Assembly: GCF_001421535.1 (NCBI RefSeq)
Contig: NZ_LMKN01000001.1
Location: forward strand, 1 to 64,000
DNA: 64,000 nt
DNA from: Sphingomonas sp. Leaf20
GTDB taxonomy: Bacteria; Pseudomonadota; Alphaproteobacteria; Sphingomonadales; Sphingomonadaceae
Direction of reading: 5' to 3'
Shown: in pieces, positions 55,655-63,326 of the stretch
Position numbering within the stretch: the first letter of the stretch is position 1
How the letters are laid out: the number at the start of each line of letters is the position of its first letter
Notes under the pieces: generated by a model
Told to the model about the DNA's origin: nothing
Database searches by the model: none
The model's input: the letters and a program-made list of their open reading frames with translations, nothing else
Program-made: the position numbers and the translations under genes

Positions 55655-56095
55655 TGTGTTCAGGCAGACTCTAGACCCTCATAATGAGGTGTCCATTTTA
55701 GCTGCTACCGACCCTGATTGAACGGGTTTCGTGTACCAAAGCCCCTGCCCACTCAGGGTATACCCGGATTGACGCCAAGCGTGACTTCCCGCCCATTTTG
55801 ATAGGTGACGGAAAACCTCCGGATTTTGGTTTCTATACAGTCGGACAAAGCGACAGGGTTTGTCGCGTGTGCCACGCATAGGTTGGGGCAGCCCCGGTCG
55901 CCTAACCTACCGCCTGACGACAATCGTGTGTTTTCCGTCACTCTAAGCTTTCCCGTTTTCCCATCGAAATTCGCAATTTCGAGAATTTCATTTCGGGAAC
56001 AGATTTTGGGAAAGCGAAACCCGCCTGTGGCCGGCAGCCGGTCGGCAGTGCCGTTTCCCCGCCCCACGTTCCTAATTGAGAACCTGTCTCGGCAA
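55655..56095. repeat. Repeat-rich intergenic region left of rodA
   Basis: About 440 bases with no supported gene. It contains a perfect 12-bp inverted repeat GTGACGGAAAAC (55805-55816) and its complement (55930-55941), 113 bases apart. A 21-bp segment at 55994-56014 (starting CGGGAACAGATTTTGGG) recurs identically and in the same direction at 60371-60391, on the other side of the rodA-crcB module. The GACGGAAAAC core recalls Tn3-family end sequences, but no transposase is near. Confidence 0.6.
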
Positions 56096-57172
56096 TTAAA
56101 AGCTAAAGGTTGAGGAGCTTCCGCTTTTGCGCTCGACTCTGTCGAATGACATGAGAATGCCGAGCAGGATCAGCACCGTCATCATTGCCGATCCGCCGTA
56201 GGACAGAAGCGGCAGCGGGATGCCGACGACCGGAGCCAGACCCAGCACCATCGCCATGTTGATCCCGACGTACAGCGAGATCGTGAAGGTCAGCCCAATC
56301 GCAGCAAGTTTTACGAAGCGATCGGTTGAGCGCATGGCAACCCCGCTCGCCCAGCGAATGATCCACGCATAGGCCAACAGGATCACGACCCCGCCGACCA
56401 GGCCCCATTCCTCCATCATCGTCGCAAGGATGAAGTCGGTGTGAGGCTCAGGCAGATAGGCGAGGTGGCTTTGGGTGCCCTGCATGAAGCCCTTGCCCCA
56501 GATGCCGCTTGATCCGATCGCGATCTTTGACTGCGCGATATGGTATCCCGTGCCGAGCGGATCGCTTTCGGGATCAAGAAAGATCAGCACCCGGTGTCGC
56601 TGATAGTCGTGGAGCAGGTTGTTCACGACGACGGGAAGCGCACAGGCGAATGCCAGCCCTCCCCCCACGAACCAGCGTAGCGGGATGCCTGCAAGAAAGA
56701 GGATGGCGGTGCCGGCGAGCGCGATCATCATCGCAGTGCCCAGATCGGGTTGCAGTAGGACGAGCACGACCGGCAGACCGATCATCACGACAGGTGGCAG
56801 CAGCGTCATCGGGCGGCGGATGAAACCGGGGGGTACACGGTCAAAATAGCTCGCCAGCGAAAGCACGATAGCGATCTTCATGAACTCGGAGGGTTGCAGG
56901 CGGATGATCCCGAGATCAATCCAGCGCTGCGCACCCATCCCGATCTTGCCAAACAGCTCGACGATCAGCAGCAGCCCGAGTGTGATGCCGTAGAAAGGCA
57001 GCGAATAATCGCGCCAGAACGACACCGGGACGAACGACACCAGCAGCATGACCACGAACAGGAAGCCGAACCTGAGACCTTGGTTGAATGCCCACGGTGT
57101 CATGCTTCCGTTCGCCGCAGAGTAGAGCGTGAGCAGACTTGCAGACATGACGATGCAGACGGCGAGAAGCAT
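56096..57172 (-). CDS. rodA: RodA-like cell-wall polymerase (extra, island-borne copy)
   Basis: At least 358 residues of a SEDS-family glycosyltransferase with about ten membrane helices. Landmarks: GAQRWIDLGIIRLQPSEFMKIA, the catalytic-loop region QPDLGTAMM, GKGFMQGTQSHLAYLPEPHTDFI and PLLSYGGSAMMTVL. RodA polymerises peptidoglycan glycan strands. The first ATG is at 57172, but typical RodA N-terminal sequence (ISREHVPVAIKSLPWS) continues upstream in frame without ATG, GTG or TTG. An ATT at 57220 with AAGGA eight bases before it is a possible start. It lies downstream of nhaA on the same strand. Confidence 0.82.
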   Translation of the reverse strand: MLLAVCIVMSASLLTLYSAANGSMTPWAFNQGLRFGFLFVVMLLVSFVPVSFWRDYSLPFYGITLGLLLIVELFGKIGMGAQRWIDLGIIRLQPSEFMKIAIVLSLASYFDRVPPGFIRRPMTLLPPVVMIGLPVVLVLLQPDLGTAMMIALAGTAILFLAGIPLRWFVGGGLAFACALPVVVNNLLHDYQRHRVLIFLDPESDPLGTGYHIAQSKIAIGSSGIWGKGFMQGTQSHLAYLPEPHTDFILATMMEEWGLVGGVVILLAYAWIIRWASGVAMRSTDRFVKLAAIGLTFTISLYVGINMAMVLGLAPVVGIPLPLLSYGGSAMMTVLILLGILMSFDRVERKSGSSSTFSF

Positions 57173-57298
57173 CGACCATGGCAGCGACTTGATCGCGACG
57201 GGAACATGTTCGCGGGAAATGGCAGGCGTCCTTGGGTATCCGCAACAGCGGGTAGAATGATGAAGGCTTGGTGGCGGTGGTCAGTCGGGCGCTGGCAA

Positions 57299-58501
57299 CT
57301 AGATCATCGACGCCGGGAAGGCCTTGGGCCGGGAGAATCGCAGAACGCCATATCCGGCGAGCGCGGACATCATCGATCCCAGCAGGATGCCGATCTTCGC
57401 TTCCTCCGCGAGATGCGGAGATGCCGGGAATGCAAGGGCACCGATGAACAGGCTCATTGTGAAGCCGATGCCGCACAGCAGAACGACGCCGTATGTCTGC
57501 ATCATGCTGGCACCGGGCAAAGCACCGAACAGCCTCAGCCGCCTGCCGATCTGCAATGCGCCGAAGATGCCGATTTGCTTGCCGAGGAACAGGCCGGCAG
57601 CGACGCCCAGCGGCAACGGTGCGATGATCGCCTGCAACCCGATACCGCCCAGCGATACGCCGGCATTGGCAAACCCAAACAGCGGTACGATTAGTAGCCC
57701 GACTAACGGCGTCAGCGTGTGTTCGAGGCGATGGAGCGGTGCGTCTCCGTCGCCGCTCGCGCGAAGCGGGATGGCGGTTGCGGCAAGGACGCCCGCAATC
57801 GTCGCATGGACGCCGGACAGGAGCACGGCGTACCAAAGCAACCCGGTCAGAATAAGATAGGGCGTCAGTGCGTTTACCCCCCGCCAGCGGAGCAGATGCA
57901 TAATCCCGAAGATCGTCGCGGCAGCGGTAATCGCGAGAGCGTCGATCGACGCCGTATAGAACAGCGCGATGATCGTGACCGCGCCGAGATCGTCAACAAT
58001 CGCAACCGACATGAGAAGGAGTTTCAGCGAGGCCGGCACGCGGTTGCCAAGCAGCGCCAGTACGCCCAACGCGAAGGCAATATCGGTAGCGGCGGGGATT
58101 GCCCATCCGCCGTGCAGCGACGGGTCGGACCCCGCCACGAGCAGATAGATCAGCGCCGGGACAGCCATGCCAGCCGCGGCAGCGAGCGCAGGCATCATCC
58201 GGTCGGACCAGCGCGACAGCCGGCCTTCCAAAAACTCGCGCTTCAGTTCCAGCCCCACCAACAGGAAGAACAGCGCCATGAGGCCGTCGTTGATCCAGAG
58301 GTGCACCGTCATCGGGCCTAGCTGGTCAGACAATGTCGGCCCAACCACCATGTGCAGCACGTCGTTGTAAGCGTACGTTCCGGGCAGGTTCGCGGCGACC
58401 ATCGCCAGCGCCGCAGCGCCCATAAGCAGCAGGCCGCCAGCAGCCTCGCTACGAAGGAAGGCGAAGCGCGCCTTGGCACCTGTCTGAAGATGAGCGGCCA
58501 T
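57299..58501 (-). CDS. nhaA: NhaA-type Na+/H+ antiporter
   Basis: A 400-residue membrane protein with twelve helices. The ion-binding double aspartate is present in MSVAIVDDLGAVTIIALF, and other NhaA landmarks are WAIPAATDIAFALGVLALLG and FFLLVGLELKREF. The ATG at 58501 has an AGGA ribosome site; an earlier start at 58531 is possible. It exchanges internal sodium for protons. The gene is divergent from the LysR regulator (184 bases between starts), which may control it. NhaA-like antiporters have been reported next to fluoride riboswitch-linked genes. Confidence 0.92.
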   Translation of the reverse strand: MAAHLQTGAKARFAFLRSEAAGGLLLMGAAALAMVAANLPGTYAYNDVLHMVVGPTLSDQLGPMTVHLWINDGLMALFFLLVGLELKREFLEGRLSRWSDRMMPALAAAAGMAVPALIYLLVAGSDPSLHGGWAIPAATDIAFALGVLALLGNRVPASLKLLLMSVAIVDDLGAVTIIALFYTASIDALAITAAATIFGIMHLLRWRGVNALTPYLILTGLLWYAVLLSGVHATIAGVLAATAIPLRASGDGDAPLHRLEHTLTPLVGLLIVPLFGFANAGVSLGGIGLQAIIAPLPLGVAAGLFLGKQIGIFGALQIGRRLRLFGALPGASMMQTYGVVLLCGIGFTMSLFIGALAFPASPHLAEEAKIGILLGSMMSALAGYGVLRFSRPKAFPASMI

Positions 58502-58684
58502 GCGCAGTCCTGCCCTTTGCGGTATCGGCACCGCCGGCGGGACGTGCGGATCAATGGTGAGAAGTTGTCCGAACGACAGTCGGAATGCCGATCGTCGTGG
58601 ACCCTCTATCGGTAGCAGGCCCGATCATCATGAGAAAATCGGAAGTTACATTGCCGCTTATAGAGGTTGGCTATAAGGTTGGTA

Positions 58685-59626
58685 ATGCCTCGCATCCAAC
58701 AGTTGCGCTACCTCGTGGCCGTCGCCGACACGCTCAGTTTCAGCCGTGCAGCCGATCAGTGTCGTGTCACCCAGCCCACGCTCAGCATGCAGTTGAAGGA
58801 GCTAGAGGGCCGACTGAACACGCAATTGGTGGAGCGTACGCGCGCCCGCGTGGTGCTGACGCCGGTTGGCACCGAGATAGCCCGCCGTGCGCGCTTCGTC
58901 CTTTCCGAGATTGAGGATATTCGGGAAATCGCGCGCCGTGACGATCCCGCCGCACTACAGGGAACGCTTCAAATGGGTGTTCTCCAGACAGTCGGCGGGT
59001 ACGTCCTGTCGCTAGCAATGCCGGCGCTTCGCGAGACGTTCCCTGATCTGCGGATCGTCGTGCGTGAGGACAGGCTGGAAAGCCTGCCGGGGAAATTGTC
59101 GGACGGCACGCATGACGTGCTCCTCTTGCCGCATGGACCCACCCAGCCCGATTTCAGTTCTGCCCGGTTGATCCGGGAGCCGCTGCATCTCGTTATGCCA
59201 AGCGATCACCGGCTTGCCCGATGTGAGGTAGTGTGTCCGGAGGATCTTGCTGGTGAAACGGTTCTTGTCATGGATCGCTCACCACGGCTGCATGACCAGA
59301 TCGCTTCACTCTGTGCCGAGTTTGGCGCGATCGAGGTCGATGATTACGCCGGGACCACGCTCGATACGCTGCGTCTCATGGTGACGACCGGCATGGGCCT
59401 GTCGCTCCTCCCCGCGCTGTATGTCCGATCAGACGTGCTGCGCGAGAAGCTGATCGTCGCACGGCCGCTGGCGAAGCGGGCACCGTTGCGCGACCTTACG
59501 ATGGTGTGGCGGTCATCGTCACCGAGGGAGGCGACCTATCGTCGACTTGCCGACATCATCCGGCGTTGCGTCGTGCCGTGGGAACAGCCCGACACCGGCG
59601 CGCCCGCGTCGATCCCAATCGGCTAG
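58685..59626 (+). CDS. LysR family regulator, OxyR-like but without peroxidatic cysteine
   Basis: A 313-residue regulator. The N-terminal winged helix is MPRIQQLRYLVAVADTLSFSRAADQCRVTQPTLSMQLKELE, and the overall sequence is closest in layout to OxyR. In OxyR the segment after the substrate-domain hinge carries two reactive cysteines about nine residues apart. Here the segment is DRSPRLHDQIASLCAEFG, with only the second. The protein is therefore unlikely to sense peroxide by disulfide formation. ATG at 58685 with AAGG upstream. It is divergent from nhaA and convergent with crcB. Confidence 0.83.
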   Translation: MPRIQQLRYLVAVADTLSFSRAADQCRVTQPTLSMQLKELEGRLNTQLVERTRARVVLTPVGTEIARRARFVLSEIEDIREIARRDDPAALQGTLQMGVLQTVGGYVLSLAMPALRETFPDLRIVVREDRLESLPGKLSDGTHDVLLLPHGPTQPDFSSARLIREPLHLVMPSDHRLARCEVVCPEDLAGETVLVMDRSPRLHDQIASLCAEFGAIEVDDYAGTTLDTLRLMVTTGMGLSLLPALYVRSDVLREKLIVARPLAKRAPLRDLTMVWRSSSPREATYRRLADIIRRCVVPWEQPDTGAPASIPIG

Positions 59627-59647
59627 ATCGCTAGGGTCGATCACGCA

Positions 59648-60019
59648 TTACAGGAAGCGCGATAGCGCGAGGCCGACGAAAAGCGCGCCGATGCCGATGA
59701 CCAGCGAGCCGCTGACATACAGGATCGCGGACAGGGCATGGCCACCCTCCCACAGAAAGGCATAGTCGAGGCTGAACGTCGAATAGGTGGTGAAGCCACC
59801 GATGACGCCGGTCGTCAGGAACAGGCGCAGGCTTTGATCGGCACCGCCCCGAGCGGTGAACCAGCCCGCGACGATGCCCATCGCAAACGATCCAACGATG
59901 TTGATCGCCATCGTGCCGTAGGGAAACGATGGGCCGAACAGTGCGAGGGCGGTGCGACCGACCCCGTGGCGCAACATGCCACCAATGCCCGAACCCAGAA
60001 AAACAAGCAGGAACTCCAC
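59648..60019 (-). CDS. crcB: CrcB/Fluc fluoride ion channel
   Basis: A 123-residue membrane protein with four helices. It has the family landmarks GIGGMLRHGVGR, FPYGTMAINIVGSFAMGI and TTGVIGGFTTYSTFSLD (the conserved Gly-Phe-Thr-Thr-x-Ser-Thr-Phe box), so it is a fluoride exporter of the dual-topology dimer type. The start is taken as GTG at 60019, because an AGGGGAG ribosome site lies eight bases before it; a longer ATG start at 60052 would run into the riboswitch. A probable fluoride riboswitch precedes it. Confidence 0.93.
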   Translation of the reverse strand: MEFLLVFLGSGIGGMLRHGVGRTALALFGPSFPYGTMAINIVGSFAMGIVAGWFTARGGADQSLRLFLTTGVIGGFTTYSTFSLDYAFLWEGGHALSAILYVSGSLVIGIGALFVGLALSRFL

Positions 60020-60026
60020 GCGCGTA

Positions 60027-60100
60027 CTCCCCTGCGCCCATTGGGCGATCATCAGGGGCCATCAGCATCAGCGCGGTTACAAGGGAGGCTCCATTCCCTG
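60027..60100 (-). promoter_or_regulatory. Probable fluoride riboswitch (crcB motif) with SD-masking hairpin
   Basis: On the minus strand, from 60100: stem AGGGA/UCCCU closes an 8-base loop AUGGAGCC (the Thermotoga aptamer has AUGAGGCC in a loop of equal size). UAACCGC follows, then GCUGAUGGCCCCU, matching the AACNGC...GCUGAUGGC pattern of the motif. Loop GGAGCC can pair with GGCCCC to give the expected pseudoknot (one mismatch). The same CCCCU can instead pair with AGGGG of the crcB ribosome site, around an inner hairpin CGCCC-AAU-GGGCG. This gives an off state without fluoride and an on state with it. Confidence 0.8.
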
Positions 60101-60663
60101 ATTTGTATGTAGCTATCCGGCAATCCGGGATCAACAAAGCCGATGGCAATTATCGACCCGGTGGCGGAGCCTACGTAAGCGATCCCTACCGCCTTCATCT
60201 CCAAGCCGAACATTCTCGAAATTCGATCCTACGCGAGAAGGCCGGATCGGGCCAGAACGCCCACACCCGGACGTTCAGGCCGACAATCCGGGCTCCCGAC
60301 AACGGCCATTCGTTAAGCGCAATCTTTCCCGTTTCTCCCTCTCCGACAGGCTATTTCGAGAAAGAGCAATCGGGAACAGATTTTGGGAAAGGCGGTGCCC
60401 CGGACGGCTCTCGCCGTGATCGACCGGGCGACTGTCCCGCTATGGGTTCCTTTTCGGGAACGACGCAACGCCGCGCAATTTCAGCTATCGCAGTCTGCAT
60501 TGGCCAAAGTGGACCCTCTGCAATCCTCTCACACCTGATCGTTTTTCCAAACTCGATCCCGACGGGTACGAAAAATATCCACGCCAGCTAAGCCTTGAAG
60601 CATTTTGGTCCAGCAAGCCAGTTCGTCGTTGGTTGACGGCATAATACGGCTTCTGACTTTCGC
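60101..60663. repeat. Repeat-containing intergenic region right of crcB
   Basis: About 560 bases without a supported gene; open frames here are repeats read through. It contains the second copy of the 21-bp segment (60371-60391) and stretches such as CATTCTCGAAATTCGATCC (60211 onward) that recur at about 61196 and in altered form at about 61775. It probably also holds the promoter of the crcB transcript near 60101-60140. Confidence 0.55.
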
Positions 60664-61137
60664 CTAACTTCGCTCAATTTTGATAATATGATCATAATCA
60701 CCAAATTCGGGCCAAATATCGTAGTTGTTGGCCACATCGTAGAATGATCTCGAATTTTGATTCGTTATCGGATTGAAAGACTGCTTATCGATCTCGACTG
60801 TACCACTTTCCTGAAACCTATAAGTCGTTCCATTATCAACCTTATCCGTATCGCCGCCGTACTCCCGGTAAGTAGTCATGCTGAGAAATAATGTTCCAGC
60901 TTTGATTTCCCTAAAGGCGTAATAAAGATATTCCCGAGCCAAGCGGTCAAGAAATCCAACGCCTACAAAGCCCTTATTTATTTCAAGAAAGCAAAACGGA
61001 CGATCGATCGGGCCTACTACAACACTATAGAGCTTTTTATTTCGGTGTGCTGACCGCGCATATTCCTCTGGCCAAATTTCCGTAGGCTGCTTTCGGGCCC
61101 GAAACCAAGATTTGCAGTATGTTATTTGCTGTTGCAT
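60664..61137 (-). CDS. Hypothetical protein, AT-rich
   Basis: A 157-residue soluble protein from the ATG at 61137. Composition is unlike its neighbours: AT-rich codons and many aromatic and polar residues (LAREYLYYAFREIKAGTLFLSMTTYREYGGDTDKV, FYDVANNYDIWPEFGDYDHIIKIERS). This suggests recent gain from a lower-GC source. It may be an immunity or effector-type small protein, but no motif is recognised. A longer frame upstream runs through repeat DNA and is not used. Confidence 0.6.
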   Translation of the reverse strand: MQQQITYCKSWFRARKQPTEIWPEEYARSAHRNKKLYSVVVGPIDRPFCFLEINKGFVGVGFLDRLAREYLYYAFREIKAGTLFLSMTTYREYGGDTDKVDNGTTYRFQESGTVEIDKQSFNPITNQNSRSFYDVANNYDIWPEFGDYDHIIKIERS

Positions 61138-61377
61138 GGGTACAGGTATAATCAACCGGCTCCGAAGTGAAACCGCCTGCCGTTGAACCCAGGCATTCTC
61201 GAAATCCGATCCTTTTCGGGAACGGGCGGCTGCATCAGGGACGTCCGCTAATGCCGTCTGCCTTCCCGATAGCGGACAGGCTGCTTTCCTCCTCAACCCA
61301 GACATTCCCGAATTCGATTGGTTGTGGGAACGCTCGCGCGAAGATCGACAATCCCGCGATCTGATCGCTACGAAGGG
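61138..61377. repeat. Intergenic repeat copy
   Basis: Contains CATTCTCGAAATCCGATCC followed by TTTTCGGGAA at about 61196-61222, CTAATGCCGTCTGCCTTCCC (near 61247) and a second degenerate unit CATTCCCGAATTCGATTGG at about 61303. Similar units occur at about 60211 and 61775. No gene is seen. Confidence 0.55.
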
Positions 61378-61752
61378 CTATGTCCGTGCCCAGCCACTAT
61401 AAGAGGCAGCGCCCGTCGTCATATCGATCACAAAGGTGTCACCGCCGATCCGGCTTGCATAAAATCGTCCTTCGATATTGCTGATGGCGGAGAAGGTGTC
61501 GGTCGCGGGGCGGGTCGCATCGAACTTCCGGTGCATGTCGTCCGTCGCGCCTGGTTCCGGTGCGATCTGCCAAACGGGCCGGTTGCCGGCGTCGAACAAG
61601 AACACCTCTCGCCCCCAGATTTCGCGGTGAATGACATCCCTCGTCGGATACGCTTCGAATAGAACCAGACGCCCCGAGCCGGGCACCGGTAAGATCATTC
61701 CGATAGGGTAAGACTGCACAGCCTGATCCGATATTCTTGTTCCACACACCAC
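61378..61752 (-). CDS. Hypothetical protein
   Basis: A 124-residue protein with GTG starts at the N-terminus (61752 or the next codon). It has beta-rich composition: LPVPGSGRLVLFEAYPTRDVIHREIW, VFLFDAGNRPVWQIAPEP, FYASRIGGDTFVIDMTTGAA. The repeating aromatic-Gly pattern recalls a single beta-propeller-like module. No signal peptide or known motif is seen. Flanked on both sides by repeats of the local intergenic family. Confidence 0.55.
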   Translation of the reverse strand: MVCGTRISDQAVQSYPIGMILPVPGSGRLVLFEAYPTRDVIHREIWGREVFLFDAGNRPVWQIAPEPGATDDMHRKFDATRPATDTFSAISNIEGRFYASRIGGDTFVIDMTTGAASYSGWART

Positions 61753-62126
61753 AATACGAGGCAGCGGTTAATTCCTCAAACTCGATCCTTTTCGGGAAAA
61801 GCTGAGCCCCGCAATGTCGGCTAATGCCACCTGCCTTCCCGAAAGCTGCCGTTCCGCTCCCCTCTCCCATTATCGCCGTTCAGCGGCCGGATGTGCGGAA
61901 AACCCGGTCGTAATCATAGTTGTGCGACAAACAGGTGATTCCGGACGGTCGTCTCTCGATCGACGCAAAATGCCGTCGCTAATTCCAATTGGCGATTATC
62001 ATGTGTTTTCCGACAGTTCGCGGCGGGCAGCCGGCGCTCAAACGCGGCCGTGCCGTTTCCGCCCGATTGCGGACGTTTGTTGTATCGTTCACGTTGGTAG
62101 CAGGGTCAGCTAAGAGGCGATCGAAA
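61753..62126. repeat. Intergenic region with diverged repeat units
   Basis: About 370 bases. Unit A at about 61870-61948 (TATCGCCGTTCAGCGGCCG ... GCGACAAACAGGTGATTCC) is paralleled by 62756-62835. Unit B at about 62001-62090 (GTGTTTTCCGACAG ... CCGTTTCCGCCCGATTGCGG) is paralleled by about 62962-63040. No gene is supported in this stretch. Confidence 0.6.
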
Positions 62127-62255
62127 ATGAGCTACCAGACGGACCGTCGAAGCCGGACGCGAGCCATTGCCGTGTACGTGACGCTACTGATGATAGGCGC
62201 GGCGCTGGGCTTTCTGGTAAGATTCGGCGTGATTACCGATCATCTCCTCTGGTAG
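62127..62255 (+). CDS. Small single-span membrane protein
   Basis: A 42-residue frame with ATG at 62127 and an AGAGGCG ribosome site. It has a basic N-terminus (SYQTDRRSRTRA) followed by one hydrophobic helix (IAVYVTLLMIGAALGFLVRFGVI), an N-in single-pass topology. The function is unknown; it could be a small inner-membrane peptide. The good ribosome site and clear membrane helix support it as real. Confidence 0.5.
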   Translation: MSYQTDRRSRTRAIAVYVTLLMIGAALGFLVRFGVITDHLLW

Positions 62256-62429
62256 CGGGACCCTACGGTCGCTCAAATGTCCGCTCTCCTCTTCCTTCCC
62301 GACGCGCCCTGCTCACAGTCACAAGTAACCGTCTAGCGGAACTGAAGGTGGACGGTATTCGCTACCTATAAATCGTTGGTTCTCGGCGACTGAGAGACAT
62401 GGTGCTCCCGCGTTATTTTCGGAGCTCTA

Positions 62430-62687
62430 ATGTCGGTTTTTTACTTCGAGATCGCTGATGCCAAGCCGAACATTCCGTGCGTAGGTGAGAATCTTCCCTC
62501 TCTCGCGGCTGCTCGCTGCTTTGCGCTGAAGTATGCGGCGCTGTTGCTATGTGATCAGGAAGACGTGTTCTGGGAGGGTGAGGAGTGGGTAATGACGGTG
62601 ACCGACGCAAACCGCCTAACCATGTTTACGATTATGATCTGCGCGACGGCAGCACCTGCTACATTGAACCTCAAGAAACTGATCTGA
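62430..62687 (+). CDS. DUF6894-like small protein
   Basis: An 85-residue protein. The order VFYFEIADAKPN, a helix with AAARCFALKYAALLLCD, then EEWVMTVTDANRLTMFTIMICATA matches the general plan of DUF6894 proteins common in alphaproteobacteria (short beta strand, Ala-rich helix, W-x-M-x-V-x-D strand). Function unknown. Assignment is by pattern only. Confidence 0.6.
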   Translation: MSVFYFEIADAKPNIPCVGENLPSLAAARCFALKYAALLLCDQEDVFWEGEEWVMTVTDANRLTMFTIMICATAAPATLNLKKLI

Positions 62688-63059
62688 GAGGTCTGCAGCC
62701 CTAGGCGTATATCTCGTCGAGCCTCCAGAAAGCCGCCCGTCCGCTTTCCTTCCCGTTATCGGCATTCAACGACCAAACGTGTGGAAAGTCGGGTCGTCAC
62801 CACGACTGGGCGACAAACAGGTGATAGCGGACAGGGTGCCAGGCACTTCGACGACCCCGGCCTGTCGCAAACATACCGTTTTCCGACACCATGAAGATCA
62901 TCGGTGTTCTTGTTTTACCCCGAGGTTGCTGGAGTTGCTCAATACCCCTGTCGGAAAGGTTGTGTTTTCGGACAGCGCAGGGCGAGCAGTCGGCGATGAG
63001 AAGCAGCAGGGCCGTTTTCGCCCACTTGCAGGCATTCGGGGCTTATATACGATGAGCAG
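62688..63059. repeat. Intergenic region with diverged repeat units
   Basis: About 370 bases with second copies of the two units described near 61870 and 62001 (62756-62835 and about 62962-63040). No coding region is supported here. Confidence 0.55.
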
Positions 63060-63260
63060 ATGCAGCGCCGCGTCCTATACCTCATTCTCATGGTCGGATT
63101 GCCGGTACTGGTCGGACAGTTCGCATTCGACTGGATCAACAGCGACTTAAACTCCGCCGTCAGTCATCTTCCTACGAGAGCCATACTCATCCTTGCTGTA
63201 TTGCTCGTGTGGACCGCATTCCGGGAATACCGCGACCGTAAAAAGCGGACCGTCCGCTAA
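63060..63260 (+). CDS. Small membrane protein with two predicted helices
   Basis: A 66-residue protein from the ATG at 63060. Two hydrophobic helices (VLYLILMVGLPVLVGQFAF and AILILAVLLVWTAF) are joined by a polar loop, and a very basic C-terminus follows (REYRDRKKRTVR), giving a hairpin with both ends inside. No family is recognised. The ribosome site is weak. Confidence 0.5.
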   Translation: MQRRVLYLILMVGLPVLVGQFAFDWINSDLNSAVSHLPTRAILILAVLLVWTAFREYRDRKKRTVR

Positions 63261-63326
63261 CCTACCCAACTTAGTCATTCCCGAAAGATGGTGGCTTTTC
63301 AAAGCCCGGCACGCTGCCAATCCGCT

